Source: an uncultured Eubacteriales bacterium
GTDB lineage: Bacteria > Bacillota > Clostridia > Oscillospirales > Acutalibacteraceae
DNA: 64,000 nucleotides
Reading direction: 5' to 3'
Assembly: GCA_934541115.1 (NCBI GenBank)
Contig: CAKTDF010000007.1
Location: forward strand, 25,235-89,234
Shown here: one piece after another, positions 33,881-42,565 of the stretch
Position numbering within the stretch: the first letter of the stretch is position 1
How the letters are laid out: every line of letters starts with the position of its first letter
Made by a program: the position numbers and the translations under genes
The notes under the pieces: generated by a model
The model's database searches: none
Told to the model about the DNA's origin: nothing
The model's input: only the letters and a program-made list of their open reading frames with translations

Positions 33881-35005
33881 ATGATTCAATTTGAAGAACT
33901 CAGACTCCGACTTCTCGAAAGCGAAAAGCCGCTTTCTGAGCTTGCCGACGCTCTCGGACTCAAAAAAATGAGCGATGAAATTGCAGAGCTTGAAAAGCAG
34001 ACCGCCGCCGAGGATTTTTGGGGCGACCTTGCAAATTCGCAAAAAGTTCTCCAACGCATTGCCGCGTTGAAAAACAAAATCAAGGCGTATGACGACTTAA
34101 AGACTGCCTATGACGATGCAATGATGATGATTGAGCTTTCTGACGAGGAAGGCGATCTCGGTCTTGTTGACGACTGCCGCGCAAGCGTTGAAGCGGTTGA
34201 AAAGGAGCTTGAAAAGCAGATGCTTTCAACCCTCCTTTCCGGCGAATATGACGGAAAAAATGCCATTCTCACTTTCCACGCCGGTGCGGGCGGAACAGAA
34301 GCCCAGGACTGGTGCCAGATGCTTTTCAGAATGTACGGTCAATGGGCAACAAAGCACGGCTACAAGTTCACGACCCTTGACTTCCTTGACGGCGATGAGG
34401 CAGGCCTCAAATCCGCGGTTGTTCTTGTTGAAGGAGAAAACGCCTACGGATATCTGAAAAGCGAAATGGGCGTTCACCGCCTTGTTCGCGTTTCTCCGTT
34501 CGACTCCTCCGGAAGACGCCACACCTCCTTTGCTTCTCTTGAAGTTATGCCGGAAATTGATGACACCATTGAGGTTGAAATCAACCCAGAGGATATCAAG
34601 ATGGAGGTTTACCGCGCGTCGGGAGCAGGCGGACAGAAAGTCAACAAAACCTCCTCAGCCGTCCGTCTTATCCATATTCCGACAGGAATCGTTGTCAGCT
34701 GTCAGGTTGAGCGCAGCCAACACCAGAACCGCGAGGTATGCATGCGTATGCTCAAATCAAAGCTCATTGAAATCAAAGAGCGCGAACACCTTGACAAAAT
34801 TGAAGACATCAAGGGAGACCAAAAAGAGATCGGCTGGGGCAGCCAGATCCGCTCCTATGTTTTCATGCCGTATACGCTTGCCAAGGATCACAGAACCGGC
34901 TATGAAATGGGCAACATCAATGCCGTTATGGACGGCGATATAGACGGTTTTATCAATGCTTATCTCAAAAAGCAGTCGCTTGACGCGCTTTCGGCTGCGG
35001 AATAA
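33881..35005 (+). CDS. prfB: Peptide chain release factor 2
   Basis: 374 residues. RF2 reads UGA and UAA stop codons and triggers peptide release. Seen: N-terminal coiled coil (IAELEKQTAAEDFW), the codon-recognition tripeptide in RVSPFDSSGRRHTSF (SPF, where RF1 has PxT) and the catalytic GGQ in SGAGGQKVNKTSSAV. The start at 33881 is set by GAAAGGAA; the frame opens earlier (33833) without an RBS. The whole reading frame is continuous: the programmed +1 frameshift around an early UGA, common in prfB, is absent. It has its own promoter and is followed by a strong terminator, so it is probably monocistronic. Confidence 0.96.
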   Translation: MIQFEELRLRLLESEKPLSELADALGLKKMSDEIAELEKQTAAEDFWGDLANSQKVLQRIAALKNKIKAYDDLKTAYDDAMMMIELSDEEGDLGLVDDCRASVEAVEKELEKQMLSTLLSGEYDGKNAILTFHAGAGGTEAQDWCQMLFRMYGQWATKHGYKFTTLDFLDGDEAGLKSAVVLVEGENAYGYLKSEMGVHRLVRVSPFDSSGRRHTSFASLEVMPEIDDTIEVEINPEDIKMEVYRASGAGGQKVNKTSSAVRLIHIPTGIVVSCQVERSQHQNREVCMRMLKSKLIEIKEREHLDKIEDIKGDQKEIGWGSQIRSYVFMPYTLAKDHRTGYEMGNINAVMDGDIDGFINAYLKKQSLDALSAAE

Positions 35006-35022
35006 AAATAACGATGTTTTTT

Positions 35023-35055
35023 AAGAGCTGTGCAAAAAGTACGGCTCTTTTTTGT
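35023..35055 (+). terminator. Intrinsic terminator of prfB
   Basis: Stem AAGAGC/GCTCTT (35023-35028 with 35044-35049, extended inward by GT/AC) followed by TTTTTGTTT. Confidence 0.85.
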
Positions 35056-35078
35056 TTATGTAATTCGTGTTGCGGCTC

Positions 35079-35107
35079 TTGACCGTCTGCTTAGTTCGTG
35101 ATAGAAT
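35079..35107 (+). promoter_or_regulatory. Promoter of the nucleoside operon
   Basis: TTGACC (35079-35084), 17-bp spacer, TAGAAT (35102-35107), about 30 bp upstream of the deoC start. No DeoR-type gene or operator was recognised nearby. Confidence 0.75.
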
Positions 35108-35141
35108 TACCTTGAATAAATCTCAAAAAGGAGAAATTTCA

Positions 35142-35807
35142 ATGGAACTTAAAGATATCCTTTCAAAAGTTGACCACACCGTGCTCGGACAGGCTTCAAC
35201 CTGGAGTGACATCAAGGCGCTTTGCGATGACGGAATCAAATACGGCTGCGCAAGCGTATGTCTCCCTCCGGCATATGTCAAAAGAGCAAAGGAATATGTG
35301 GGCGACAAACTCAAAATCTGCACGGTCATAGGATTCCCGAACGGCTACAACACCACCGCTGTCAAATGCTTTGAGGCACAGGAAGCAGTCAAAGAGGGTG
35401 CCGACGAAATAGACATGGTAATCAACATCGGCGCTCTTAAAGACAAAATGTATGACTATGTTCTCGATGAGATCAAGGCTGTTAAAAAAAGCTGCAACGG
35501 AAAGCTCCTCAAAGTCATAATTGAAACCTGCCTGCTCACCGAAGAAGAAAAAATCAAAATGTGTGAAATTGTTTCAAATTCCGGCGCAGACTACATTAAA
35601 ACATCAACCGGCTTTTCAACCGGCGGCGCAACAAGAGAAGACATTTTACTTTTTGCCGCCCACGTCAGTCCGCACCTCAAAATAAAAGCCGCCGGCGGCA
35701 TTGCAAGTCTCAAAGACGCAGAAGACATGCTCGCCCTCGGCGCTTCAAGACTCGGAACAAGCAGAATCGTTAAAATTGTCAAGAACGAAGAATGTCAGGG
35801 ATATTAA
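35142..35807 (+). CDS. deoC: Deoxyribose-phosphate aldolase
   Basis: 221 residues. Splits 2-deoxyribose-5-phosphate into glyceraldehyde-3-phosphate and acetaldehyde, the last step of deoxynucleoside breakdown. Class I aldolase TIM barrel: VDHTVLGQASTW at the start, CLPPAYVKRAK, DEIDMVINIGALK with the catalytic Asp, LLKVIIETCLLTEEE with a catalytic Lys, YIKTSTGFSTGGAT with the Schiff-base Lys (about 152), IKAAGGI and LGTSR. The start at 35142 has AAAGGAG; the frame extension to 35067 would pass through the promoter. First gene of the nucleoside operon. Confidence 0.97.
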   Translation: MELKDILSKVDHTVLGQASTWSDIKALCDDGIKYGCASVCLPPAYVKRAKEYVGDKLKICTVIGFPNGYNTTAVKCFEAQEAVKEGADEIDMVINIGALKDKMYDYVLDEIKAVKKSCNGKLLKVIIETCLLTEEEKIKMCEIVSNSGADYIKTSTGFSTGGATREDILLFAAHVSPHLKIKAAGGIASLKDAEDMLALGASRLGTSRIVKIVKNEECQGY

Positions 35808-35942
35808 GACAATACCGCTTGCGGCATATGCCTTGCCTGAACACGTTTCCGCCGTTCCGCACAAAAAATCCTGCTGCGCAATCCGCATACCTCAATTGTG
35901 AGGCATTGCCTTAAATACATTAATGTACAAGGAGATTTTACC

Positions 35943-36662
35943 ATGATTAACACACCGCACATCAACCCGAAAGACGAAATCGGTTTTGCAAAAACAGTTC
36001 TTATGCCCGGAGATCCGCTCAGAGCCAAAATGATTGCAGAAACTTTTCTTGAAAATGCTGTTCTCGTCAACAATGTCAGAGGAATTCACGGCTATACGGG
36101 ATTTTATAAAGGTCACAAGGTTTCCGTAATGGCAAGCGGAATGGGCATTCCGTCGATCGGCATCTATTCCTATGAGCTTTTTAAATTTTACGGCGTTGAA
36201 GACATTATTCGCATCGGTTCTGCCGGCGGTATCGGCGAAGACGTAAAGCTTCGCGATGTTGTTGCAGGTATCGGTGCAAACACAAATTCAAACTTCGGCA
36301 AGCAGTATGGCGTTACCGGCACAATTGCTCCCACCTGCTCTTTTGAGCTGCTCTGTGCGGCGGTCGATTCTGCAAAGGATATAGGAGTTGCACTCAAAGT
36401 CGGCAATCTCTATTCCTCCGATACATTCTATGATGCAGACGAAAACAATCTCAAAAAGTGGGCAAAAGTCGGCTCTCTTGCCGTTGAAATGGAGGCTGCC
36501 GGACTTTATCTGACCGCTATGCACCTCAAAAAACGCGCGCTTGCAATCTGCACGATTTCAGACCTTCCGTTCACCGGCGAGGGCTGCACTGCCGAGGAAA
36601 GGCAAAACACATTTACAGACATGATGAAAATTGCACTTGAAACGGCAGTAAAAATGGACTGA
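35943..36662 (+). CDS. deoD: Purine-nucleoside phosphorylase, DeoD type
   Basis: 239 residues, the hexameric high-substrate-range PNP class. Converts purine (deoxy)nucleosides plus phosphate to base and (deoxy)ribose-1-phosphate. Seen: MPGDPLRAKMIAE (phosphate site), NNVRGIHGYTGFYKGH, SGMGIPSIGIYSYELF, IIRIGSAGGI, the ribose-binding VEMEAAGLYLTA (Glu at about 180) and the catalytic Asp in CTISDLPFTGE (about 205). RBS AAGGAG, 8 nt upstream. The 135-bp gap after deoC holds no other clear gene. Confidence 0.96.
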   Translation: MINTPHINPKDEIGFAKTVLMPGDPLRAKMIAETFLENAVLVNNVRGIHGYTGFYKGHKVSVMASGMGIPSIGIYSYELFKFYGVEDIIRIGSAGGIGEDVKLRDVVAGIGANTNSNFGKQYGVTGTIAPTCSFELLCAAVDSAKDIGVALKVGNLYSSDTFYDADENNLKKWAKVGSLAVEMEAAGLYLTAMHLKKRALAICTISDLPFTGEGCTAEERQNTFTDMMKIALETAVKMD

Positions 36663-36670
36663 GTTTATCT

Positions 36671-36709
36671 GACCGACTTTATTCGTGTTCGGATAAAGCC
36701 GGTCTTTTA
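36671..36709 (+). terminator. Attenuator-like hairpin between deoD and deoB
   Basis: Stem 36671-36682 with 36693-36704 (12 pairs, one mismatch), followed by TTTTAT. As deoB and cdd follow in the same direction without a clear promoter, it probably causes partial termination rather than a full stop. Confidence 0.65.
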
Positions 36710-36726
36710 TGAAAGGACAGCATACT

Positions 36727-37890
36727 ATGAGCATCAAAAGAGTTTTTCTTATAGTTCTTGACAGCGTAGGAATCGGCGAACTTCCGGACGCGGCAGACTA
36801 CGGCGATGAGGGCAGCAACACTATCAAAGCCTGCTCAATTCAGCCCGGTTTTTCCGTACCCAACCTCAAAAAAGCAGGTCTTTTCAATATCGACGGCGTT
36901 GACTTTGCCGAGGGTACAGACAGCCCTGTCGGCGCATACGGAAAATGCACCGAACGTTCAAAAGGCAAGGACACCACAACAGGTCACTGGGAAATCTGCG
37001 GTCTTATCTCCGAGAAAGCTATGCCGACTTTTCCGAATGGTTTTCCGAAAGAGCTGCTTGACGAATTTTCAAAGCGTACAGGACGCGGCGTGCTTTGCAA
37101 CAAGCCGTATTCCGGCACCAAGGTTATTTCCGACTACGGAAAAGAGCACATGGAAACCGGCTCTCTGATAGTTTACACCTCCGCGGACAGCGTTTTTCAG
37201 ATTGCGGCGCACGAAAGCATTGTTCCGGTTGAACAGCTTTATGAGTATTGCCGAATTGCACGTGAGCTTCTCACGGGAGAGTACGCCGTAGGCAGAGTTA
37301 TTGCAAGACCGTTTGAGGGTGAATACCCGTTCAAGCGCACTGCAAGGCGCCATGATTTTTCACTCGTTTCGCCAAAGGATACGCTTATAGACTATCTGAC
37401 AAAAAGCGGACTTGACGTTATTCCCGTTGGAAAAATATATGACATTTTTGCAGGAAAAGGGCTTGAAAAAGCCAACCCGACCGTTTCAAATACGGACGGA
37501 ATGAAAAAAACGCTTGAATTTTCAAAAACAGATTTCCGCGGTCTCTGCTTCACCAACCTCGTTGACTTTGACATGGTTTTCGGTCACAGGAACAATGCCC
37601 CCGGCTATGCGAATGCCCTCATGGAATTTGACAGTTGGCTCGGCGATTTTTTGCCTACCCTGAACGACGACGACCTTTTGATCATCACCGCAGACCACGG
37701 CTGCGACCCGATCACTCCGAGCACCGACCATTCAAGAGAGTACATTCCCCTGCTCGTACTCGGAAAGCAGGTCACGCCTGTCAATCTCGGCATTCGTTCA
37801 ACCTATGCGGACATCGGCAAAACCGTAGCAGACATTTTCTCCATCCCTGCGGATATAGCCGGAACCAGCTTCAAAAATGATATTTTATAA
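36727..37890 (+). CDS. deoB: Phosphopentomutase
   Basis: 387 residues, alkaline-phosphatase superfamily. Interconverts (deoxy)ribose-1-phosphate and 5-phosphate, linking the phosphorylases to DeoC. Seen: metal site VLDSVGIGELPDAADYGDEGSNT (Asp at 10 onwards), the catalytic Thr in GKDTTTGHWEICG (about 80), NLVDFDMVFGHRN, ADHGCDPITPSTDHSREYIPLL with three metal ligands near the end. Starts at 36727 with GAAAGGA in place; an ATG at 36709 lies in the terminator tail. The 3' end is 10 bp from cdd, whose RBS lies in the last codons. Confidence 0.96.
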   Translation: MSIKRVFLIVLDSVGIGELPDAADYGDEGSNTIKACSIQPGFSVPNLKKAGLFNIDGVDFAEGTDSPVGAYGKCTERSKGKDTTTGHWEICGLISEKAMPTFPNGFPKELLDEFSKRTGRGVLCNKPYSGTKVISDYGKEHMETGSLIVYTSADSVFQIAAHESIVPVEQLYEYCRIARELLTGEYAVGRVIARPFEGEYPFKRTARRHDFSLVSPKDTLIDYLTKSGLDVIPVGKIYDIFAGKGLEKANPTVSNTDGMKKTLEFSKTDFRGLCFTNLVDFDMVFGHRNNAPGYANALMEFDSWLGDFLPTLNDDDLLIITADHGCDPITPSTDHSREYIPLLVLGKQVTPVNLGIRSTYADIGKTVADIFSIPADIAGTSFKNDIL

Positions 37891-37900
37891 GGAGCGCGTG

Positions 37901-38323
37901 ATGACTGAACTCGAACTTGTTTCTCTTGCAAAAGAGGCGGCAAAAAACGCATATGTGCCATATTCTCACCACACGGTGGGAGCCGCGCTGCTTTCAAAAA
38001 GCGGCAAGGTCTATCTTGGCTGCAACATTGAAAATGCTGCGTATTCCCCCACGAACTGCGCCGAACGCACGGCTTTTTTCAAAGCGGTCAGCGAGGGTGA
38101 GCGTGAATTTGAAGCAATCGCTGTTGTTGGCGGATATGAGCTTGACTTTGCAGACTATTTTGCCCCGTGCGGCGTATGCCGCCAGGTCATGGCGGAGTTC
38201 TGCGATATGGAAACATTCAAAGTAATATTCGGCAAAAACGGCGACGAATACCGATCCTTTACTCTCGGAGAAATACTGCCGTTCGGTTTTTCCCCGCGCG
38301 ACCTCAGGGAACCGCAATTGTAA
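37901..38323 (+). CDS. cdd: Cytidine deaminase
   Basis: 140 residues, homotetrameric type. Deaminates cytidine and deoxycytidine to uridine forms for the pyrimidine phosphorylase at the end of the locus. Seen: VPYSHHTVGAALLSKSG, the zinc/catalytic NIENAAYSPTNCAERTAFFKA (Cys and Glu, about 45-60) and FAPCGVCRQVMAEF with the two further zinc Cys (about 87-90). RBS AAGGAG overlaps the end of deoB; start 37901 fits better than 37877. Confidence 0.96.
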   Translation: MTELELVSLAKEAAKNAYVPYSHHTVGAALLSKSGKVYLGCNIENAAYSPTNCAERTAFFKAVSEGEREFEAIAVVGGYELDFADYFAPCGVCRQVMAEFCDMETFKVIFGKNGDEYRSFTLGEILPFGFSPRDLREPQL

Positions 38324-38372
38324 AAAATCGGTAACAAAACTGTATATTTGATAAAAAAAGCTTTTCCCGGTG

Positions 38373-38400
38373 TTGAAATTTTTGGATAATATGGTATAAT
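38373..38400 (+). promoter_or_regulatory. Internal promoter before the nucleoside-binding lipoprotein
   Basis: TTGAAA (38373-38378), 16-bp spacer, TATAAT (38395-38400), 72 bp before the lipoprotein start. It allows the transporter genes to be expressed apart from the catabolic genes. Confidence 0.75.
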
Positions 38401-38472
38401 GTTACCGGTCACAGGACGGACGGCAAGATTCCGTTCAAAAATTCAGACCCAATATTAAGGAGGAAATCCAAT

Positions 38473-39705
38473 ATGAAAAAACTTCTTGCAGTTTTACTCG
38501 CAGCTCTCATGGTTTTTGCTCTCGTTGCTTGCAGCGGACAGGGCGGAACCGACGCAACAACGACTGCTGCACCGGACAATTCCGAAAGCACACCCGCAGC
38601 CGACACCTCGGCTTACAAGGTTGCAATGGTAACTGACTACGGCGACATCACCGACGAGTCTTTCAACCAGACCACCTATGAAGCCTGCAAGGCTTTCTGC
38701 GACGAGAACAAGGTTGATTTCAACTATTTCAAACCCGCAGGTGACTCAACTCAGGAACGTGGCAAGACCATTGAAAAGGCTATTGACGAAGGCTACAACG
38801 TCATCGTTATGCCCGGCTACGCTTTCGGTGGTGCGATCTTTGAAGTTGCTCCGAAGCATAAGGACGTTAAGTTCATCGCTCTCGACGTTGGCAAGGGCGA
38901 CATCCTTGAAACAGCTGTTAAAGCTAAGGGTGAAGAATACAACTACGATCCCGACAGCTACAAGTTTGAAGATTATGCAGACATCTCCAACGTATACTGC
39001 GCAGTATACCAGGAAGAGCTCTGCGGCTACATGGCAGGTTATGCTGCTGTTAAGCTCGGCTATGAGAAGCTCGGCTTCCTCGGCGGCATGGCAGTTCCCG
39101 CTGTTGTTCGCTACGGTTACGGTTTCGTTCAGGGCGCTGACGCTGCTGCAAAGGAACTTGACAAGAAAGTTGAACTCAACTACATCTATGGCGGTGCATT
39201 CAACGGCGACGCTGACATCACTGCTGTTATGGATACTTGGTATGGCAAGGGCACAGAAGTTGTCTTCGCTTGCGGCGGCGGCATCTACACCTCAGCTGCA
39301 GAAGCTGCCAAGAAGGCAGGCGGCAAGGTTATCGGCGTTGACGTTGACCAGGCTGCTATCATCGACGGAAAATACGGCAAAGGCATCACCGTTACTTCCG
39401 CTATGAAGGGTCTCTATCCCGCAACATATGACACCCTTAAGGCTGTTATCATCGACGGCAAGTGGGCTGACTACGCAGGCAAGATCGTAACTCTCGGTCT
39501 TGTAACCGGCGACGACGCAACCAAGAACTATGTTCAGATCCCGATGGACAGCACTCAGTTCGCTGACGGCAAGTTCACCAAGGACGATTATGCAAAGCTT
39601 GTTAAGGATATGTTCGACGGCAAGATCACCGTTTCAAACGACATCACAAAGATGCCGGAAGTTACCAACGTTACCGTTGACGATCAGGGCAAGATCAAAG
39701 GCTAA
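38473..39705 (+). CDS. BMP-family nucleoside-binding lipoprotein (ABC importer SBP)
   Basis: 410 residues. Lipoprotein signal with lipobox FALVAC (Cys about 21), a Thr/Ala-rich linker, then a BMP/Med domain: KVAMVTDYGDITDESFNQTTYEACK, VIVMPGYAFGGAIFEVA, YMAGYAAVKLGYEKLGFLGG, VVFACGGGIYTSAAEAAKK, IGVDVDQ. This family binds nucleosides outside the membrane for delivery to NupOPQ/BmpDEFG-type ABC importers, and the three ABC genes follow. Codon choice differs from the neighbours (many AAG, GGC, GCT, CTC), as expected for a highly expressed binding protein. RBS AAGGAGG. A strong terminator follows the gene. Confidence 0.93.
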   Translation: MKKLLAVLLAALMVFALVACSGQGGTDATTTAAPDNSESTPAADTSAYKVAMVTDYGDITDESFNQTTYEACKAFCDENKVDFNYFKPAGDSTQERGKTIEKAIDEGYNVIVMPGYAFGGAIFEVAPKHKDVKFIALDVGKGDILETAVKAKGEEYNYDPDSYKFEDYADISNVYCAVYQEELCGYMAGYAAVKLGYEKLGFLGGMAVPAVVRYGYGFVQGADAAAKELDKKVELNYIYGGAFNGDADITAVMDTWYGKGTEVVFACGGGIYTSAAEAAKKAGGKVIGVDVDQAAIIDGKYGKGITVTSAMKGLYPATYDTLKAVIIDGKWADYAGKIVTLGLVTGDDATKNYVQIPMDSTQFADGKFTKDDYAKLVKDMFDGKITVSNDITKMPEVTNVTVDDQGKIKG

Positions 39706-39727
39706 AGCTCGATTAATGAATTATCGT

Positions 39728-39760
39728 GGGGCTGCTGCGTTGAGCAGCAGCCCCTTTTTT
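39728..39760 (+). terminator. Strong terminator after the binding lipoprotein gene
   Basis: Perfect 11-bp stem GGGGCTGCTGC/GCAGCAGCCCC (39728-39738, 39744-39754), 5-nt loop, TTTTTT. It would keep binding-protein mRNA in excess over the ABC genes that follow. Confidence 0.9.
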
Positions 39761-39770
39761 ACTTGACTAT

Positions 39771-39848
39771 CTATTATTTATTATCTGTTATCCGAAGTGT
39801 TACGGTTTTCTGTGGTTCAGATGACAGATAGGAGATAATAAATAACAG
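39771..39848. repeat. AT-rich imperfect inverted repeat in the lipoprotein-ABC gap
   Basis: CTATTATTTATTATC (39771-39785) is matched by GATAATAAATAACAG (39834-39848), 14 of 15 pairs, with a 48-bp loop. Further short copies of ATCTGTTAT/ATAACAGAT overlap the arms. It may be a regulatory structure, an mRNA 3'-end stabiliser or a small mobile-element relic; none is proven. Confidence 0.6.
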
Positions 39849-39879
39849 ATAATTAATATTATCTCAAGGAGATGAAGCA

Positions 39880-41430
39880 ATGGAAGAAAAATACGCAATT
39901 GAAATGTTGGGGATTACAAAGCGCTTTCCCGGAATCATTGCAAACGACAACATAACTTTGAGACTGAAAAAAGGTGAGATTCATGCCCTGCTCGGAGAAA
40001 ACGGAGCAGGAAAATCCACTCTTATGTCGGTCCTTTTCGGTCTTTATCAGCCGGAAGAGGGAGAGATCCACAAGGACGGTAAAAAAGTTCAGATCAATGA
40101 CCCGAATGACGCCACGGCGCTTGGAATCGGAATGGTTCATCAGCATTTTAAACTTGTTGAATGCTTTTCTGTTCTTGACAACATTATTCTCGGAATTGAG
40201 CCGAACAGGTTTGGCTTTTTGAAAAAGAACGAAGCACGCAGAAAGGTTCTTGAGCTTTCCAAGAAGTACGGACTTGAGGTTGACCTTGACGCGCTCATTG
40301 AGGATATCAGCGTAGGTATGCAGCAGCGCACGGAAATTCTCAAAATGCTTTACCGCGAAAACGAGATCCTTATTTTTGACGAGCCCACGGCGGTTCTCAC
40401 TCCGCAGGAAATTGAGGAGCTTATGCAAATTATGAAAAATCTTGCCAAAGAGGGCAAGAGCATCCTTTTCATTTCTCACAAGCTCAATGAAATAATGGAG
40501 GTTGCAGACCGCTGTACGGTTCTGCGCAAAGGCAAATATATAGGAACTGTTGACATCAAGGACACAACAAAAGAGGAACTTTCAAAAATGATGGTCGGCA
40601 GGGACGTTGACTTTACAGTTCACAAAGAGGAGAAAAAGCCGGGCGAGGTTATTCTTGAAGTCAGTAATGTCAGCGTTGCAAGCAAGCTGCATAAAAACGA
40701 CGCCGTAAAAAACGTCTCCTTTAACGTCCGCGCAGGAGAAATTGTCTGCATCGCCGGTATTGACGGAAACGGTCAAACGGAGTTCGTCTACGGGCTGACA
40801 GGTCTTGAGCCCGTCAAAAGCGGAAAAATCACTCTCCTTGGCAAAGATATTACCAAGGCTCCGATCAGAAAAAGGAACATTGCCGGCATGAGCCATATTC
40901 CCGAGGACAGACACAAGCACGGACTTGTGCTTGACTATTCGCTTGAAAACAATATGGTGCTTGAACGTTACTTTGAACCGCAGTTCACAAACAAACTCGG
41001 ATTTTTGAAAAAGAAAAACATTCGTGACTATTCGGATAAGCTGATTGAACAGTATGACGTCCGCTCCGGTCAGGGCTCGGTAACGGTTGCAAGAAGTATG
41101 TCGGGAGGCAACCAGCAAAAGGCTATCGTTGCGCGTGAAATTGATAAAAAGCCCGAACTGCTTGTTGCAGTTCAGCCGACAAGAGGTCTTGACGTCGGTG
41201 CAATTGAGTATATTCACAAACAGCTTGTAGCCTGCCGCGACGCAGGCAAGGGCGTTCTGCTCGTTTCGCTTGAGCTTGATGAAGTGCTCTCTGTTCCTGA
41301 CAGGATTCTTGTTATGTACGAGGGCGAAATAGTCGGCGAGCTTGACCCGAAGACCACGAACGCTCAGGAGCTTGGTCTCTACATGGCAGGCGCAAAGAGA
41401 AAGGAGGCAAAGAAAGATGAAGAAAAATAA
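39880..41430 (+). CDS. Nucleoside ABC importer, duplicated ATPase subunit (NupO/BmpD-like)
   Basis: 516 residues with two ABC domains, as in sugar/nucleoside importers. Domain 1: Walker A GENGAGKSTLM (about 37-47), Q-loop MVHQHFK, signature ISVGMQQRTEILKML, Walker B ILIFDEPTAVLTPQE. Domain 2 is degenerate as usual for the family: Walker A-like AGIDGNGQTEFVYGL, signature MSGGNQQKAIVAREI, Walker B-like LLVAVQPTRGLDVGA. It energises import with the two permeases downstream. RBS AAGGAG. The 3' end overlaps the first permease gene by 14 bp. Confidence 0.95.
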   Translation: MEEKYAIEMLGITKRFPGIIANDNITLRLKKGEIHALLGENGAGKSTLMSVLFGLYQPEEGEIHKDGKKVQINDPNDATALGIGMVHQHFKLVECFSVLDNIILGIEPNRFGFLKKNEARRKVLELSKKYGLEVDLDALIEDISVGMQQRTEILKMLYRENEILIFDEPTAVLTPQEIEELMQIMKNLAKEGKSILFISHKLNEIMEVADRCTVLRKGKYIGTVDIKDTTKEELSKMMVGRDVDFTVHKEEKKPGEVILEVSNVSVASKLHKNDAVKNVSFNVRAGEIVCIAGIDGNGQTEFVYGLTGLEPVKSGKITLLGKDITKAPIRKRNIAGMSHIPEDRHKHGLVLDYSLENNMVLERYFEPQFTNKLGFLKKKNIRDYSDKLIEQYDVRSGQGSVTVARSMSGGNQQKAIVAREIDKKPELLVAVQPTRGLDVGAIEYIHKQLVACRDAGKGVLLVSLELDEVLSVPDRILVMYEGEIVGELDPKTTNAQELGLYMAGAKRKEAKKDEEK

Positions 41431-42565
41431 ACTTCGCTCATTTTTCAAGAACAGCAGCGTTCAAGCTGTTCTCTCCTCCATTGTCTGCATTCTGCTCGGT
41501 CTCTTGATCGGCTACATAGTTCTGCTCTTTATCAACCCGGACGGTGCGGCAAAAGCAATCGGGGACCTTGTGAGAAACTTCATGAACTATTCAAAACCCG
41601 AAGCCAGATTCAAATACTTCGGCGATACACTCGTTAAAACGGCACCGCTCATTATGTGCTCGCTTTCAATTCTGTTCTGCTACAAAGTCGGTCTTTTCAA
41701 CATCGGCGCAGCCGGACAGTATGCGCTCGGCATAGGTCTTTCGCTTTATGCAGCGCTTGCGTGGAATCTTCCGTGGTGGGTATGCATTCTCCTTGCTGCT
41801 GTCGGCGGAGCTCTTTCCGGTGCAATAGGCGGTCTGCTCAAGGCATATTGCAACGTCAACGAAGTTATAAGCGGAATCATGCTCAACTGGATCTCGCTCT
41901 ACTCGATAAATATGCTCCTAACCAAGGTCAAGGAGGAAACCAGTCCGTATACGGTTGTTCTCAAATATAAGAATCCGTCTGCACTTATCCCCTCCCTCGG
42001 TCTTGACAAGCTATTTCTTGACAACGAATATATGACGATTGCCGTTCCGCTTGCAATCATCATTTCGGTGATCATTTGGGTACTGCTTGAAAAAACAAAG
42101 TTCGGCTATGAACTGAAAGCTACCGGTTTCAACAAAAATGCGGCAAAATACTGCGGTATGAATGAAAAGCGCAACATAATCGTTACACTCGCAATCGGCG
42201 GTGCACTTGCCGCAACGGGAGCAGCGTTCTTCTATCTGACAAGCTATGAGCAATGGAACTGCAGCACCTCATCCGTTCCGGCAATGGGCTTCAACGGAAT
42301 TGCGGCGGCATTCCTCGGCGGACTCAATCCGATAGGCTCGATTCTTTCTTCATTCTTTATTCAGCATATCACCGAGGGCGGAGCTCATATTGACAAAATG
42401 GTTTATCCCTCTCAGATATCCGACCTCATCTCGTCAATCATCATTTATCTTTGCGGCTTTGTATTCTTCATGAAGTATGCACTGAATAAATACCTCGCCA
42501 GAAGGGACGAAAAAGATGCCGCAAAACAACCGGCTGAAACAAAAAAGGAAGGAGGCAATAAATAA
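41417..42565 (+). CDS. Nucleoside ABC importer permease 1 (NupP/BmpE-like)
   Basis: 382 residues, BPD_transp_2 family, about eight to ten hydrophobic segments. Seen: N-terminal helix SIVCILLGLLIGYIVLLF, the family segment LFNIGAAGQYALGIGLSLY, the loop with NVNEVISGIMLNWISLY, GYELKATGFNKNAAKYCGM, and GFNGIAAAFLGGLNPIGSI near the end. The start at 41417 lies within the end of the ATPase gene with AAGGAGG at 41401-41407, indicating coupled translation. It forms a heterodimer with the next gene's product. Confidence 0.93.
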   Translation: MKKNKLRSFFKNSSVQAVLSSIVCILLGLLIGYIVLLFINPDGAAKAIGDLVRNFMNYSKPEARFKYFGDTLVKTAPLIMCSLSILFCYKVGLFNIGAAGQYALGIGLSLYAALAWNLPWWVCILLAAVGGALSGAIGGLLKAYCNVNEVISGIMLNWISLYSINMLLTKVKEETSPYTVVLKYKNPSALIPSLGLDKLFLDNEYMTIAVPLAIIISVIIWVLLEKTKFGYELKATGFNKNAAKYCGMNEKRNIIVTLAIGGALAATGAAFFYLTSYEQWNCSTSSVPAMGFNGIAAAFLGGLNPIGSILSSFFIQHITEGGAHIDKMVYPSQISDLISSIIIYLCGFVFFMKYALNKYLARRDEKDAAKQPAETKKEGGNK

